Of a stretch of DNA of 64,000 bases, positions 44,887 to 53,546 are shown piece by piece (positions within the stretch are counted from its first letter, which is position 1; each line of letters begins with the position of its first letter). The stretch comes from Natronospirillum operosum. Lineage in GTDB: Bacteria; Pseudomonadota; Gammaproteobacteria; Pseudomonadales; Natronospirillaceae. The stretch is from positions 140,671-204,670 of the forward strand of contig NZ_SRMF01000005.1 in assembly GCF_004768465.1 (NCBI RefSeq). The letters are read 5' to 3'. The position numbers were made by a program, and so were the translations under genes. The notes under the pieces were generated by a model that was not told the origin of the DNA, did no database searches, and saw only the letters and a list, made by a program, of their open reading frames with translations.

Positions 44887-45515
44887 AAAAGACCCTCCAG
44901 GGTTTCGAGAAAGTGGGCATGGTAAGCGCCTGGAGGCATCGCGTATTGAAAAAAACCGGCAGGGTGTAGGGCACGACCATAACCAGTCCGCCTCAAGCCT
45001 GAGCTTTATGGGAGAGGTGCGGTGATGCTGTAAAGGAACCCGCTCTGGCAGAAAAGCAGCATCAAAAAAACCCGGACGGTTTCACTTTTGGATAGACTTA
45101 AAACGGGGGGTAGGGTTAAGCAACGGACATTACCAGGAATCAGTTGGATTAAACCCTGAGGGCAGATCACCGAGTCGCTATTTCAATTCATAACGCAAGT
45201 TGTGTTGCGTGAGTTGCTTGCAACCTACGCTGGGGTTCTTATGTTCTGGTTACCACCAAGGCTTCCGGTCTGCTGTAATCCCCATCCCATCCCATCCCAT
45301 CCCATCCCGATTATCGCCGCGTAGCAGATCAGCGACAAACCAGATGAAAGCAGCGGTCCGGTCCAGTATGGTTTACGGGTTACAATCACTAGTCCGTGAT
45401 GTGACGAATCCATATTTAACACAGCTTCTACTACACCCATGTCGTCAAGGGCGGGCCCAAGGCTTTTGAAGCCGATGAGGATGCCTGATTTTCTGGATTC
45501 ATTTGGCGTTATCTT
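44887..45515. other. 629-bp intergenic region with a pentanucleotide repeat
   Basis: No convincing gene lies between the VOC gene and fetA. The only clear structure is five perfect copies of CCCAT at 45281-45305. Short open frames across it have no ribosome-binding site or recognisable product. The region must hold the fetAB promoter and the VOC gene promoter; I see no near-consensus pair. Confidence 0.6.
45281..45305. repeat. (CCCAT)5 simple sequence repeat
   Basis: Five exact tandem copies of CCCAT, followed by CCCGA, 210 bases before fetA. Five-base units change length by slippage; here the repeat is in non-coding DNA, so any effect would be on promoter spacing. Confidence 0.85.
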
Positions 45516-46115
45516 ATGCTCTTGTTCAAGGACCTCACCACAGCTAACCTGACACCTCAGACCCGACAACTGGACAATGGTCGAATCGTCTGCCTGTCCG
45601 GCGCATCTGGCTCAGGCAAGAGCCTGCTTTTGCGAGCGCTGGCAGATCTGGATGCCCATGAAGGGGAGGTGTTTCTTGATGTCACTCTACAATCCGCTAC
45701 GCCGGCACATCTCTGGCGCCAATGGGTCAGGCTGGTTCCAGCCGAAAGTCAGTGGTGGTCAGACTCTGTCCGTGATCATTTCGCCGAGTCGCCGGACCCT
45801 GCCGATCTGAACGCACTGCTGCTGCCGGATACGGCACTGGAGTGGCCAGTGAGCCGCCTGTCATCCGGTGAGAAGCAACGCCTGGCATTGCTGCGTGCCA
45901 TCAGCACTGCTCCCAGGGCCTTGTTGCTGGATGAACCCACCGCCAATCTGGACCAGACGGCACGACTTGCCGTCGAAGACTGGCTTATCATGAAAATCCG
46001 CGCTAATGACTGGCCAACACTCTGGGTCGCACACGATGAAGACCAGATCCAGCGCGTCGCCGATCAACACTGGCAACTTGAGAGCGGCCAACTGATCGAG
46101 TTGGAGCCCGCCTGA
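45516..46115 (+). CDS. fetA: ABC exporter ATP-binding protein FetA
   Basis: 199 residues, a short ABC ATPase. Walker A 'LSGASGSGKSLLLRAL' (about 29-44), signature 'LSSGEKQRLALLRAI' and Walker B 'ALLLDEPTANLD' are intact, followed by the switch His in 'WVAHDEDQI'. Size and the partner gene match E. coli FetA (YbbL), part of an iron exporter that protects against peroxide stress. The permease gene starts one base after its stop. The assignment rests on the pairing with fetB. Confidence 0.85.
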   Translation: MLLFKDLTTANLTPQTRQLDNGRIVCLSGASGSGKSLLLRALADLDAHEGEVFLDVTLQSATPAHLWRQWVRLVPAESQWWSDSVRDHFAESPDPADLNALLLPDTALEWPVSRLSSGEKQRLALLRAISTAPRALLLDEPTANLDQTARLAVEDWLIMKIRANDWPTLWVAHDEDQIQRVADQHWQLESGQLIELEPA

Positions 46116-46116
46116 T

Positions 46117-46929
46117 ATGGATTTGATCGAAATCTCCTATTTTGACCTGGGGCTGGCCGGCCTGCTGGTGATCCTGCTGGCAGCGGTTTCCTGGTGGGCC
46201 AGGTTGGGCATTGGTCACCGCTTGTTGATCGCCGCTGCGCGCACCATTATCCAGTTGTCGCTGATTGCGCTGGTTCTGGAGGCTCTGTTCGCCGCAGACG
46301 GGTTTTTCTGGATCGCCTTGATGGCTACCGTCATGGTGCTCATTGCTGGTCGTGAGGTGGCCAGCCGCCAGGAACGACGGTTTATCCGGGGCCAATCATT
46401 CGCCATTGGCACATTGTCCATATTCTTGTCCGGTTTTAGCGTGACGGTGTTCGCGCTGCTGGTGATTATCGGCCCAGACCCCTGGTATTCGCCACAATAC
46501 GCCATTCCACTGTTGGGCATGATGTTGGGCAATACCATGACCGGAGTCGCTGTCAGTCTGGACCGACTGACGCAATCGGCTTGGGACCATCGCGCCGTTA
46601 TCGAAAATCGCCTGATGCTCGGCGAGACTTGGCAGAGCGCCATTGGCCATCTTCGGCGCGACGCCATGCGCAGCGGCATGATCCCGACCATCAATGCCAT
46701 GGCCACGGCCGGTATCGTCAGCCTGCCCGGCATGATGACCGGTCAGATACTCTCAGGTACGACACCGGCTTTGGCAGTGCGCTATCAGATCCTGATCATG
46801 CTGGCCATTGCAGTGGGCACGGGGTTCGGGACGATGGCCGGTGTTCTGATTGCCAGTCGGAACTTGTTTGACGGGCGGCAGCGTTTGCGTCTGGACCGTT
46901 TGCAGACGCCCAATGGAAGCAAATGGTAG
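46117..46929 (+). CDS. fetB: ABC exporter permease FetB
   Basis: 270 residues with about six to seven membrane helices. The family signature 'LGNTMTGVAVSLDRL' and 'SLPGMMTGQILSGTTPALAVRYQI' (read in part) identify the FetB/YbbM family (UPF0014). With FetA it exports iron from the cytoplasm. It begins directly after fetA. It is the last gene before the accessory island, whose left repeat starts 182 bases downstream. Confidence 0.88.
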   Translation: MDLIEISYFDLGLAGLLVILLAAVSWWARLGIGHRLLIAAARTIIQLSLIALVLEALFAADGFFWIALMATVMVLIAGREVASRQERRFIRGQSFAIGTLSIFLSGFSVTVFALLVIIGPDPWYSPQYAIPLLGMMLGNTMTGVAVSLDRLTQSAWDHRAVIENRLMLGETWQSAIGHLRRDAMRSGMIPTINAMATAGIVSLPGMMTGQILSGTTPALAVRYQILIMLAIAVGTGFGTMAGVLIASRNLFDGRQRLRLDRLQTPNGSKW

Positions 46930-47317
46930 CCCGAACTGCGTTTGTTGGCCTTGAATGGCACTCGCCAACACTGGATGGAATATTGGGTTCCATATATGTC
47001 GCAACTAGAAGTTTCGAATTTTAGCTAAATCGGACTCCTGCGAAATAGCTGAAACGCAGCTATGGTGTGGTCTATCGATAGTATTGCTTCGCGGGTGAGT
47101 GCTTTATTTTCTGAACTGGCGGACATCTTTACAAAGATTGCGACCATAAAGTGTCCGCCCATTGCGCTCATAACTTGTCCGCCTTGGTCTGAGTTTTATC
47201 GCGAGTCTCGGTGAGCCTCCAAAACACGCTGTTAAGGCGGTAAAGCAGCTTCAAGAGAAGCCGGATTTTCCAACTCTAGCTGGACCTAAAGCAGGGTTGG
47301 GGTCAATGGGTGTCTAA
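46930..47317. other. island left border region, no gene
   Basis: 388 bases without a convincing open frame. It holds the left copy of the border repeat (47111-47181). Base composition shifts toward AT on the island side. Confidence 0.6.
47111..47181. repeat. left border repeat of the accessory island
   Basis: A 47-bp segment (47111-47157) is repeated in direct orientation at 63570-63616 with one mismatch. It contains the palindrome ATCTTT-AC-AAAGAT and ends in GTGTCCG. Beside it lies TTGCGCTCATAACTTGTCCG (47162-47181), whose reverse complement, with one change, follows the right copy at 63620-63639. The repeated TGTCCG/CGGACA words look like transposase-binding sites at transposon ends. Confidence 0.85.
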
Positions 47318-49696
47318 CTACTCACCACCGGCCGGTCCTTGAGTAGCGGCGGTGAGCGCGGGGAGCACGCGCTTCTCTAACGTCACTTCGACCCATTCGG
47401 AAAGTTCGGGTATGTTGCGCAGTTGCACCGTGCGCAGCGCGATAGTCAAACGATGCAGAAGTGGCAGAGACCCGGTTTCGATCGCGGCTTCCACCCACTC
47501 GTCTACATGTTTCCACGGGCGCGACAATAGATCGGCCATTGCTTGTGTCGCTGCCTCGATGGGGCCTTGATCGTGGCAAAGGACGCGACCGCGATCGCCG
47601 AGGTCGTGTACAAGATGGCTCAGCCCCTCTTCGTTTGCGCGCAGCAAGGGGAAAGGACACTGGCCGATGTTCAGCAGGATCATAGCGTCCATGCGTTGGC
47701 TGTCGTCGCCAACCCTTGCTATGGGAAGCCTGGCCAGTTGTCCAAGGATCATCCAGGCAGCCGTGTTGCCAAGCATGCCCAGGCGCTCCTCTCCGAGATC
47801 GATAGTTTCGCCTATGACGTAGCCATGGCGATTGGATAACCAAGCCTTTTCGCCTTTGAGGTTCAAATGAATCAAACGGCCGTCTGACCCTTGTATCGCC
47901 AACAGGGCGTTTTCTATGGGCTCCTCCATGGGCTCGATGGCGAGAAGGCCGTCGATGATTACTGAACTGAATCCACCCGTTTTCTCCGCCATGCTGCGAA
48001 TAGCCTGCGCACCGATCAAGTCCCCGAGATAGACAGCGTCCAAGCGGTAGCCAAGCCAAGTGCCAGCTTCCTGCGGGTCCACTGCGGCGCGACGCACGAG
48101 TTCGTCACCTGCGGCATCGGCAAGCTCTGAAAGGAAGGCGGCAGGAATGGTCGGCACGACGATGTCTTCGCCGCCTGCGTGACGGTAGGTGCGCACGGCA
48201 CCCTTCGATCTAAGTTCGGCTACCGCATTGCGGGCTTCGTCGGAAAGTGCATCTTGTCTCACGACGAACCCATTGGCCGCTGCCAGAGCCAGTTCGGCAG
48301 AATGGGCGCCTTCATCGGCAAGGGCGCAACGCGCAAGCACACGATAGCCGCGCAGCAGGTCCGCCTGATTGGCGTAGTTCTGGCGCGCCGCATCCACAAG
48401 TTCCAAGCCAAGTGTCGGCGGAAGGAGCAGCGCGCTTTTCGGGTCCTGGTGCCGTGGGTTACGGGCGGCATCGTCGTAAATCGTGCGAAGTACCCACGGG
48501 GCACGGTAGTCGTCTGCGTACTCGGCGCCCTGCTGAAAGTGAACCTCGTGATTGGCGAGAGTGCGCTGCGCACCTTGAAACTCTTCCAGCTTCAAGGGGC
48601 CGACCTCGATGATCTTTGCGCGGTCTCCCACCGCCGTCTGCGTGCGACAGTTTGTAGCCTTGACCAGCCGTTCCGCGCGATCGGTGGTCAGGATGACATT
48701 GAGCTTATTACCAGTCCGCAGGTTCGCCAGTTCCTCTAGGTCGGCCGCCATTGGCGTGCCTGGCTCTACGTCGTCAATGGCGAGCAGAAGTGCCGGCCCC
48801 GCAGGCCCGGTAGACATCCGCCGCAGCCACTGGCGGGCGTCGTTAGCGGTGAGATTCCATTCAAGCTCGATGGCGAACAAGTTGGCCAGCGATTGAAACA
48901 GTCCCGGCCCTGAGCCTCGCAACATCAGGACAGCCAAGTCTTCACTTTCCCGAGTGCGCAAGGCGAATTCGCGCAGACAACTGCTCTTTCCGCTCTGTGC
49001 TGCACCTTCGACGATTGTGAAGGTGGTCCCTACCAGCACCGATTTGATCGCGGTTAAGGTACTTAGACGAGTGAACAGCAGAAGCTTGGCGAAAGCACGA
49101 TCGGACTGGCCGGGTGGGTCAGTCATCTCGGCCAGGAGCCTTGCCGTTGCTGATCGCACGATGGGAACCCAGACTCCAGTTTCCCGACCCATCAAAGCTT
49201 CGGTAGCCCACCGCATATCCGCCGCTGCCAACTTGGCGGCATTGGCGAGCAGACAGGATACCGCATTCGCAGCGTCTTGCTCGCCGGACCAAAATTGCCC
49301 TGTGTTGGCGTCGTAGATGCGGGTATCGCACCCATTCGTGACAACAACAAGAGGTGGTCGTGGCGTCAACTGGTTAGCGTAGCTTTGCGCTTGCTCATAG
49401 TCTGCATGAGTAAGCTCTAGATCCTCGCGCTTGAGCTCCACCACGGCGAGCGGTCGCCCGTCATGAAAGATGATTACATCCGCGCGCCCGCTTTTCTCCC
49501 ACTGAGCGGCGCTGTCAAATTCATGTGTTTCATGGCCAAGGCGTACGGTGAAGCGCCGCTGTTCGACCAACTGCTCGCGGGGAATGTTAGGGAAGGCGGT
49601 GGACAGTGCCGCTCCTAACCGGCTTTCCAACTCGGCCTCGGTACGGACGGGCGAAGAGGCCGGCTGCGCTTTTTGGTTTTGTTTTGTGCTAGACAT
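47318..49696 (-). CDS. HsdR_N-type nuclease fused to a P-loop (STAND-like) ATPase
   Basis: 792 residues. The N-terminal domain (about 20-130) is a PD-(D/E)XK nuclease of the type I restriction HsdR_N kind: 'GRADVIIF' then 'LAVVELKRED' gives D73...E87-x-K89. Next comes a P-loop ATPase with Walker A 'GAAQSGKSSCL' (231-241), Walker B 'LLLAIDDVE' (303-311) and a sensor-like 'LNVILTTDRAERL'. The remaining 400 residues are helical and unassigned, perhaps a sensor. Nuclease plus STAND-like ATPase plus long C-terminus is the layout of Avs-type phage sensors. It starts 12 bases after the DUF5623 gene, so the two form an operon. The defence role is inferred. Confidence 0.7.
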   Translation of the reverse strand: MSSTKQNQKAQPASSPVRTEAELESRLGAALSTAFPNIPREQLVEQRRFTVRLGHETHEFDSAAQWEKSGRADVIIFHDGRPLAVVELKREDLELTHADYEQAQSYANQLTPRPPLVVVTNGCDTRIYDANTGQFWSGEQDAANAVSCLLANAAKLAAADMRWATEALMGRETGVWVPIVRSATARLLAEMTDPPGQSDRAFAKLLLFTRLSTLTAIKSVLVGTTFTIVEGAAQSGKSSCLREFALRTRESEDLAVLMLRGSGPGLFQSLANLFAIELEWNLTANDARQWLRRMSTGPAGPALLLAIDDVEPGTPMAADLEELANLRTGNKLNVILTTDRAERLVKATNCRTQTAVGDRAKIIEVGPLKLEEFQGAQRTLANHEVHFQQGAEYADDYRAPWVLRTIYDDAARNPRHQDPKSALLLPPTLGLELVDAARQNYANQADLLRGYRVLARCALADEGAHSAELALAAANGFVVRQDALSDEARNAVAELRSKGAVRTYRHAGGEDIVVPTIPAAFLSELADAAGDELVRRAAVDPQEAGTWLGYRLDAVYLGDLIGAQAIRSMAEKTGGFSSVIIDGLLAIEPMEEPIENALLAIQGSDGRLIHLNLKGEKAWLSNRHGYVIGETIDLGEERLGMLGNTAAWMILGQLARLPIARVGDDSQRMDAMILLNIGQCPFPLLRANEEGLSHLVHDLGDRGRVLCHDQGPIEAATQAMADLLSRPWKHVDEWVEAAIETGSLPLLHRLTIALRTVQLRNIPELSEWVEVTLEKRVLPALTAATQGPAGGE

Positions 49697-49708
49697 TGCG
49701 ACGAGTCC

Positions 49709-51022
49709 TCAGTTCCAATCTCGCAACGACTTGACCGCAGCATCAACTTTTTTCAGCAGTGAGCGCAGCGGTGGACAGTCGGGATGGTGCTCCTTCAAGA
49801 GCTCCGTTGCGTGCGCCAAACTCTGCACATGACGCTCACGGTCGGCTTCGGGAAGCGCCCTCGAAAACGTTGAGCCGGACTCATGGTAGTACAAATCGAA
49901 GAACTGCTCATTTGGAAGTTCGTCATGGTTGTACTCAAGCTGCGCCCAGTCGTCGAGTTCACTGCGAATCGCATTGACGCGATTGTATACACCCTTACGG
50001 TGATAGGTGTCCTTTAGCACCGACTTTAGTAGACGGCCGACTTGCGCGTGGGCTTCAATCGGCATCCTGCCCTTCGGGCGGCGCTGGGGACCGACGAAGG
50101 CCTGAACATAGCCCAACGAATTTCGCTGACCATCTTGCTTACGAGGACTCTTCGGCTTGTCTTTTTCAGCAGCGGCCTTGGCAATGGTGCCAGGACTCAC
50201 GAAGAACGGTTGCATCGGTGCGGATTCTCCATCCCACGCGGATTCGACAATCGGCGAGGGCAGATTGTCCAGTGCAGCCGCGATAGGATCCAGAGGTATG
50301 CCATTCGTCTTGTCCGAGATCAGGTAAAGACGGGAACCAATATCGGGCGCGTACATGCCCGCCCACTCAGTCTTTACGATGGCGAAGCCATGCTCGTACG
50401 CCCAGATCTCGCGCTCCTGCGCCCTGTCTTCAACGGCCTTCTCATACGGCTCGTCAGCAAAAAGATAGCGCTTTGTATGACGGTCGTACCAAATGCTGTA
50501 GTGATCCTGTCCAGGGACTGCATTGCTCGACCGTCCGCCTGGAAAGGGCCTGCTTCGACTTTTGGAAGGACGTAACTTTGTTGCATCCATAAAATACATT
50601 ACGCGAGCGGCAGCACAGACTGACCTCCGTGCTGCCGACTTTGAACTTTGCAGATGCTCGCGCACTAGGTGGTCCGGTCCTTCTGTGCGAAAGCTCGCCA
50701 GTGTAATGTGATTCTGCAGCTGGGTTGGAGTAATGAGATCATTCCAAGGATCAGACAGCCAGATAGTCAGCGTCTCGCGCCCGACACCACCGTTGCGATC
50801 TTTCCAGTAGGCAGTCAGAAAGATACATTGACCAAGAGGGGAACGCTCTACATTGGGAGAGGAGCGCAGCACATTGCGAGCATGACGGAAGTTATGGAAT
50901 CCTGATGCCTGCGCTGCGGCATCCAAAGCTTTCGTGTACTGCAAACCTCGTTTGGTCTTAAGCGATTTGGCGAGGCGTTTGAGGCCTTCAACTGTGGACG
51001 GCTGAATAGTTTGACTAGACAT
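49709..51022 (-). CDS. DUF5623 domain protein
   Basis: 437 residues. The N-terminus 'TIQPSTVEGLKRLAKSLKTK' followed by 'ALDAAAQASGFHNFRHARNV' matches the DUF5623 pattern as I recall it. The rest has no catalytic motif I recognise; a basic linker 'DKPKSPRKQDGQR' splits the protein near residue 300. ATG at 51022 has GGGAG eight bases upstream; the longer frame above it is not supported. It lies upstream of the nuclease/ATPase gene on the same strand with a 12-bp gap, so it is probably an accessory or regulatory partner of that protein. Confidence 0.6.
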   Translation of the reverse strand: MSSQTIQPSTVEGLKRLAKSLKTKRGLQYTKALDAAAQASGFHNFRHARNVLRSSPNVERSPLGQCIFLTAYWKDRNGGVGRETLTIWLSDPWNDLITPTQLQNHITLASFRTEGPDHLVREHLQSSKSAARRSVCAAARVMYFMDATKLRPSKSRSRPFPGGRSSNAVPGQDHYSIWYDRHTKRYLFADEPYEKAVEDRAQEREIWAYEHGFAIVKTEWAGMYAPDIGSRLYLISDKTNGIPLDPIAAALDNLPSPIVESAWDGESAPMQPFFVSPGTIAKAAAEKDKPKSPRKQDGQRNSLGYVQAFVGPQRRPKGRMPIEAHAQVGRLLKSVLKDTYHRKGVYNRVNAIRSELDDWAQLEYNHDELPNEQFFDLYYHESGSTFSRALPEADRERHVQSLAHATELLKEHHPDCPPLRSLLKKVDAAVKSLRDWN

Positions 51023-51418
51023 GACAAGTTCTCCCGGTTCGAGGCGAAACGTCACCCGTCTGCCGCTTCTCGAACCTGAACATGGCATGTACAGGAAGAG
51101 AGGGTATTTCACGGGCAGTGCTGTCAACAGCTTTGCTATGACGGGTGGCAGGCTCCTGCCCGGAACCTTTCTGACATTATTTCACAAAGACGGTAGCCTT
51201 GGCGAGATCGAATTAGCATAGTAGTTTCGCCACACTCGGCACGCATTAGTATATTGGTTTGCAGTATTTGCATAGGGAGCCTCGCAAGACAAAGCGATTC
51301 GGAACAGACACCAAGAGTAAGGGAGCCCGGGAACCAGACTTGGGCGTCATTCAATAACGAAAAGCTAGGATGCTGGATGCCCCAACCTACTAGGTGGTAG
51401 ATAACTGAGGAATTCTTT
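51023..51418. other. divergent promoter region inside the island
   Basis: 396 bases between two divergent genes, AT-richer than the core chromosome. A small dyad GGCAGG-CT-CCTGCC lies near 51148-51161. No gene, terminator or near-consensus promoter is evident. Confidence 0.5.
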
Positions 51419-52966
51419 GTGTCATCAATGTTGGACAGATTTAATGAGCTCTCCTCTCACCTGAACGCCTTGCTGAACCAAAACCCAGCTGCGGCAGTCA
51501 AACAGGCTCGCGAGATCAATCTCAACACAAATGAACGATACAACCTGATGGCACTGCGCGCCGCCACCTTGGTAGATGGCGGCGCGTTAACTCAACAGCA
51601 GGATGCTGTGGAAGAGGGAGTTGCGCTGTTTCGTGAGCTTCACGCCAAATTCCCAAATGCTCACATTATATACAACCTCGCCAACGGACTGGTTGCCACG
51701 ACTGGACACCCACCCCGAAACGCAAATTGGTTAAGCCATCAAGAAGAAACCAGGAAGCCTCGTGCAGAAGCACGAAGACACTTCTGGAAAGTCGCTCAGG
51801 ATGCGGATGCCGATTCAGCACTGCGAACACAAGCTTGGACGAACCTCGCCAACCAGTTTAGCAACAGCTATCGCCTAGGAGAGGCTCAAGATGGATGGTT
51901 AGCTGCTCTAGAAATTGATCCAGAGAACGGAGTTGCTGCAAGTTCCGCAGCCCGCAACCTACTTTGGCTTTATGAGTTCGGTGAATGCTCAGAACTTACG
52001 CGCATCGAGGCGATGATGCTAGCCAAGATTGCGAATCGGCATAGAGATCGAATCATTCAATATGCTGGCGCACAGGCTGCAGACCAGATCGCAGCGTTCG
52101 CATGCGAATTGGGGGATCCGCCACCGCGATCTGCACATCAGGATCCGTTTATAAGTTGGGTCGAGCGTGAACGACTAACCCTCGCGCCAGTCGTAGAGCT
52201 CGTTGATCCAGCCTTGGGAAAACTGGACTGGCTGATGCTTCCAGGGGTACTGGAAAAAGAGTCAGGAGCGTCAGGGAGACCCCCTCCTGTGTTTGCCATG
52301 TTCAATATGCTAAAGGGCGACTTTATTCTAGCTCGTGACTTGTTGTGGCGTGCTAACGATGACAGCGCATGGCCCAGGACGGGGCGATTTGGAGACACAC
52401 TTGATTATGCTTCATATGGTCCAGATTCATCCGCGCTCATCTTGGCGCACCGGACGGCTCTCGACCTGCTCGACAAGATCGGTGTTGTTGCAAATCACTA
52501 CTTCGAGTTAGAACTGCAACCAGACAAGGTCTACTTTGGAAGAATGTGGAGAGGAGAGCTCAACAAAACGACTGGAGTACGCAAACTAAATGATAAAGTG
52601 GTGCAGGCGATTACCGAAGGCGCCAGAGCCCTATACGGCCTTGTGGAGCTAGCTGAGGACTATGAGAATAGCACTGGAATTCTGCGTTCTCAGAAGGACC
52701 TTCGGAATGCGGGAACGCACCGATTTGTGGTGCTGCATGATTTCGGGGACCCAGAACAAACCAGACAGACACCAGAAATTGAACGCCATCTGCGTGAGCC
52801 GTTTATTCGGGAGACATTGCGCGCTTTGCGTGTTGCCCGATCGGCTATCCAAATGCTTGCGCTTTCAATTTCCCAGCGCGAAAAAGTCATGCTTCAACGG
52901 ACTGCCGGCCATGCTGGATCTATTGTCCTTCCCGATCATGACTGGATCCGAGGACACGATGACTGA
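51419..52966 (+). CDS. TPR protein with LA2681-like HEPN domain
   Basis: 515 residues. The N-terminal half carries TPR-like helices ('RTQAWTNLANQFSNSYRLGE', 'AQDGWLAALEIDPENGVAAS'). The C-terminal part from about 380 resembles the LA2681-type HEPN domain with the RNase signature R-x4-H in 'LRNAGTHRFVVLHD' (near residue 429). HEPN proteins with this motif are often metal-independent RNases in toxin or anti-phage systems. The GTG start has GAGG eight bases upstream. It stands alone between the DUF5623 operon and the Qat operon. RNase activity is inferred from the motif. Confidence 0.65.
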   Translation: MSSMLDRFNELSSHLNALLNQNPAAAVKQAREINLNTNERYNLMALRAATLVDGGALTQQQDAVEEGVALFRELHAKFPNAHIIYNLANGLVATTGHPPRNANWLSHQEETRKPRAEARRHFWKVAQDADADSALRTQAWTNLANQFSNSYRLGEAQDGWLAALEIDPENGVAASSAARNLLWLYEFGECSELTRIEAMMLAKIANRHRDRIIQYAGAQAADQIAAFACELGDPPPRSAHQDPFISWVERERLTLAPVVELVDPALGKLDWLMLPGVLEKESGASGRPPPVFAMFNMLKGDFILARDLLWRANDDSAWPRTGRFGDTLDYASYGPDSSALILAHRTALDLLDKIGVVANHYFELELQPDKVYFGRMWRGELNKTTGVRKLNDKVVQAITEGARALYGLVELAEDYENSTGILRSQKDLRNAGTHRFVVLHDFGDPEQTRQTPEIERHLREPFIRETLRALRVARSAIQMLALSISQREKVMLQRTAGHAGSIVLPDHDWIRGHDD

Positions 52967-53546
52967 ACCTAGATTGATCCATTACATTAATATTGGATGC
53001 TCGGTTAACTGACACCTTCGTTACAACAGCGCATTGGGTTCAACCGAAAGCGCTGTGAGCAGTCAAGCAAGGGATACCCACTCCTGTGATGTGGGCGATG
53101 CAAACACTGACAGTCATAGGTGGCGCTGAGTTCAATTGATAGCTGGGGCTCTGTTGTCAACGAAATGAGTTGTATTCTCCCCGTGACAGGACTCCGCGCC
53201 GGCGCTTGAGATGTCAGTCCGCATTCGAATCCATCGAAGAGTCCTGCCCCGAACTGAAACCGCTCGACACAACAATAGCTCGTTCTAGATTCGCTATGGC
53301 AGGTCAATCATGGTTGACAGATCTTAGATTTTTCCTAATGCTGAGCTTATATTCCAGCTCAAGGGATGGACGCTGAATGCCCATGACAAGTCGCTGTTCT
53401 TCCTGCCTATTTACCTTAGCAATGGTAGTACCCGCTGCGATAACAGGGTGTGCGGAGGTCACTAGGAAAATCCTATGCCATTGGGGTGCGGGTAGCCTTA
53501 CGGACACAGCACTTATCTTCGCCAATGTCGAGTTGAGGCTCAACTG
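52967..53546. other. 580-bp gap before the Qat operon
   Basis: No open frame here has both a ribosome-binding site and recognisable composition. It must contain the qat promoter. I see no repeat, tRNA or clear operator. Confidence 0.5.

Noticed and set aside
45225..45569. 114-codon minus-strand open frame through the CCCAT repeat.
   Set aside because: The repeat would translate to low-complexity Gly/Met/Trp residues and the frame overlaps the fetA start. No ribosome-binding site.
53170..53376. 68-codon open frame before qatA.
   Set aside because: No ribosome-binding site, Arg/Ser-rich composition and no relation to known Qat genes.
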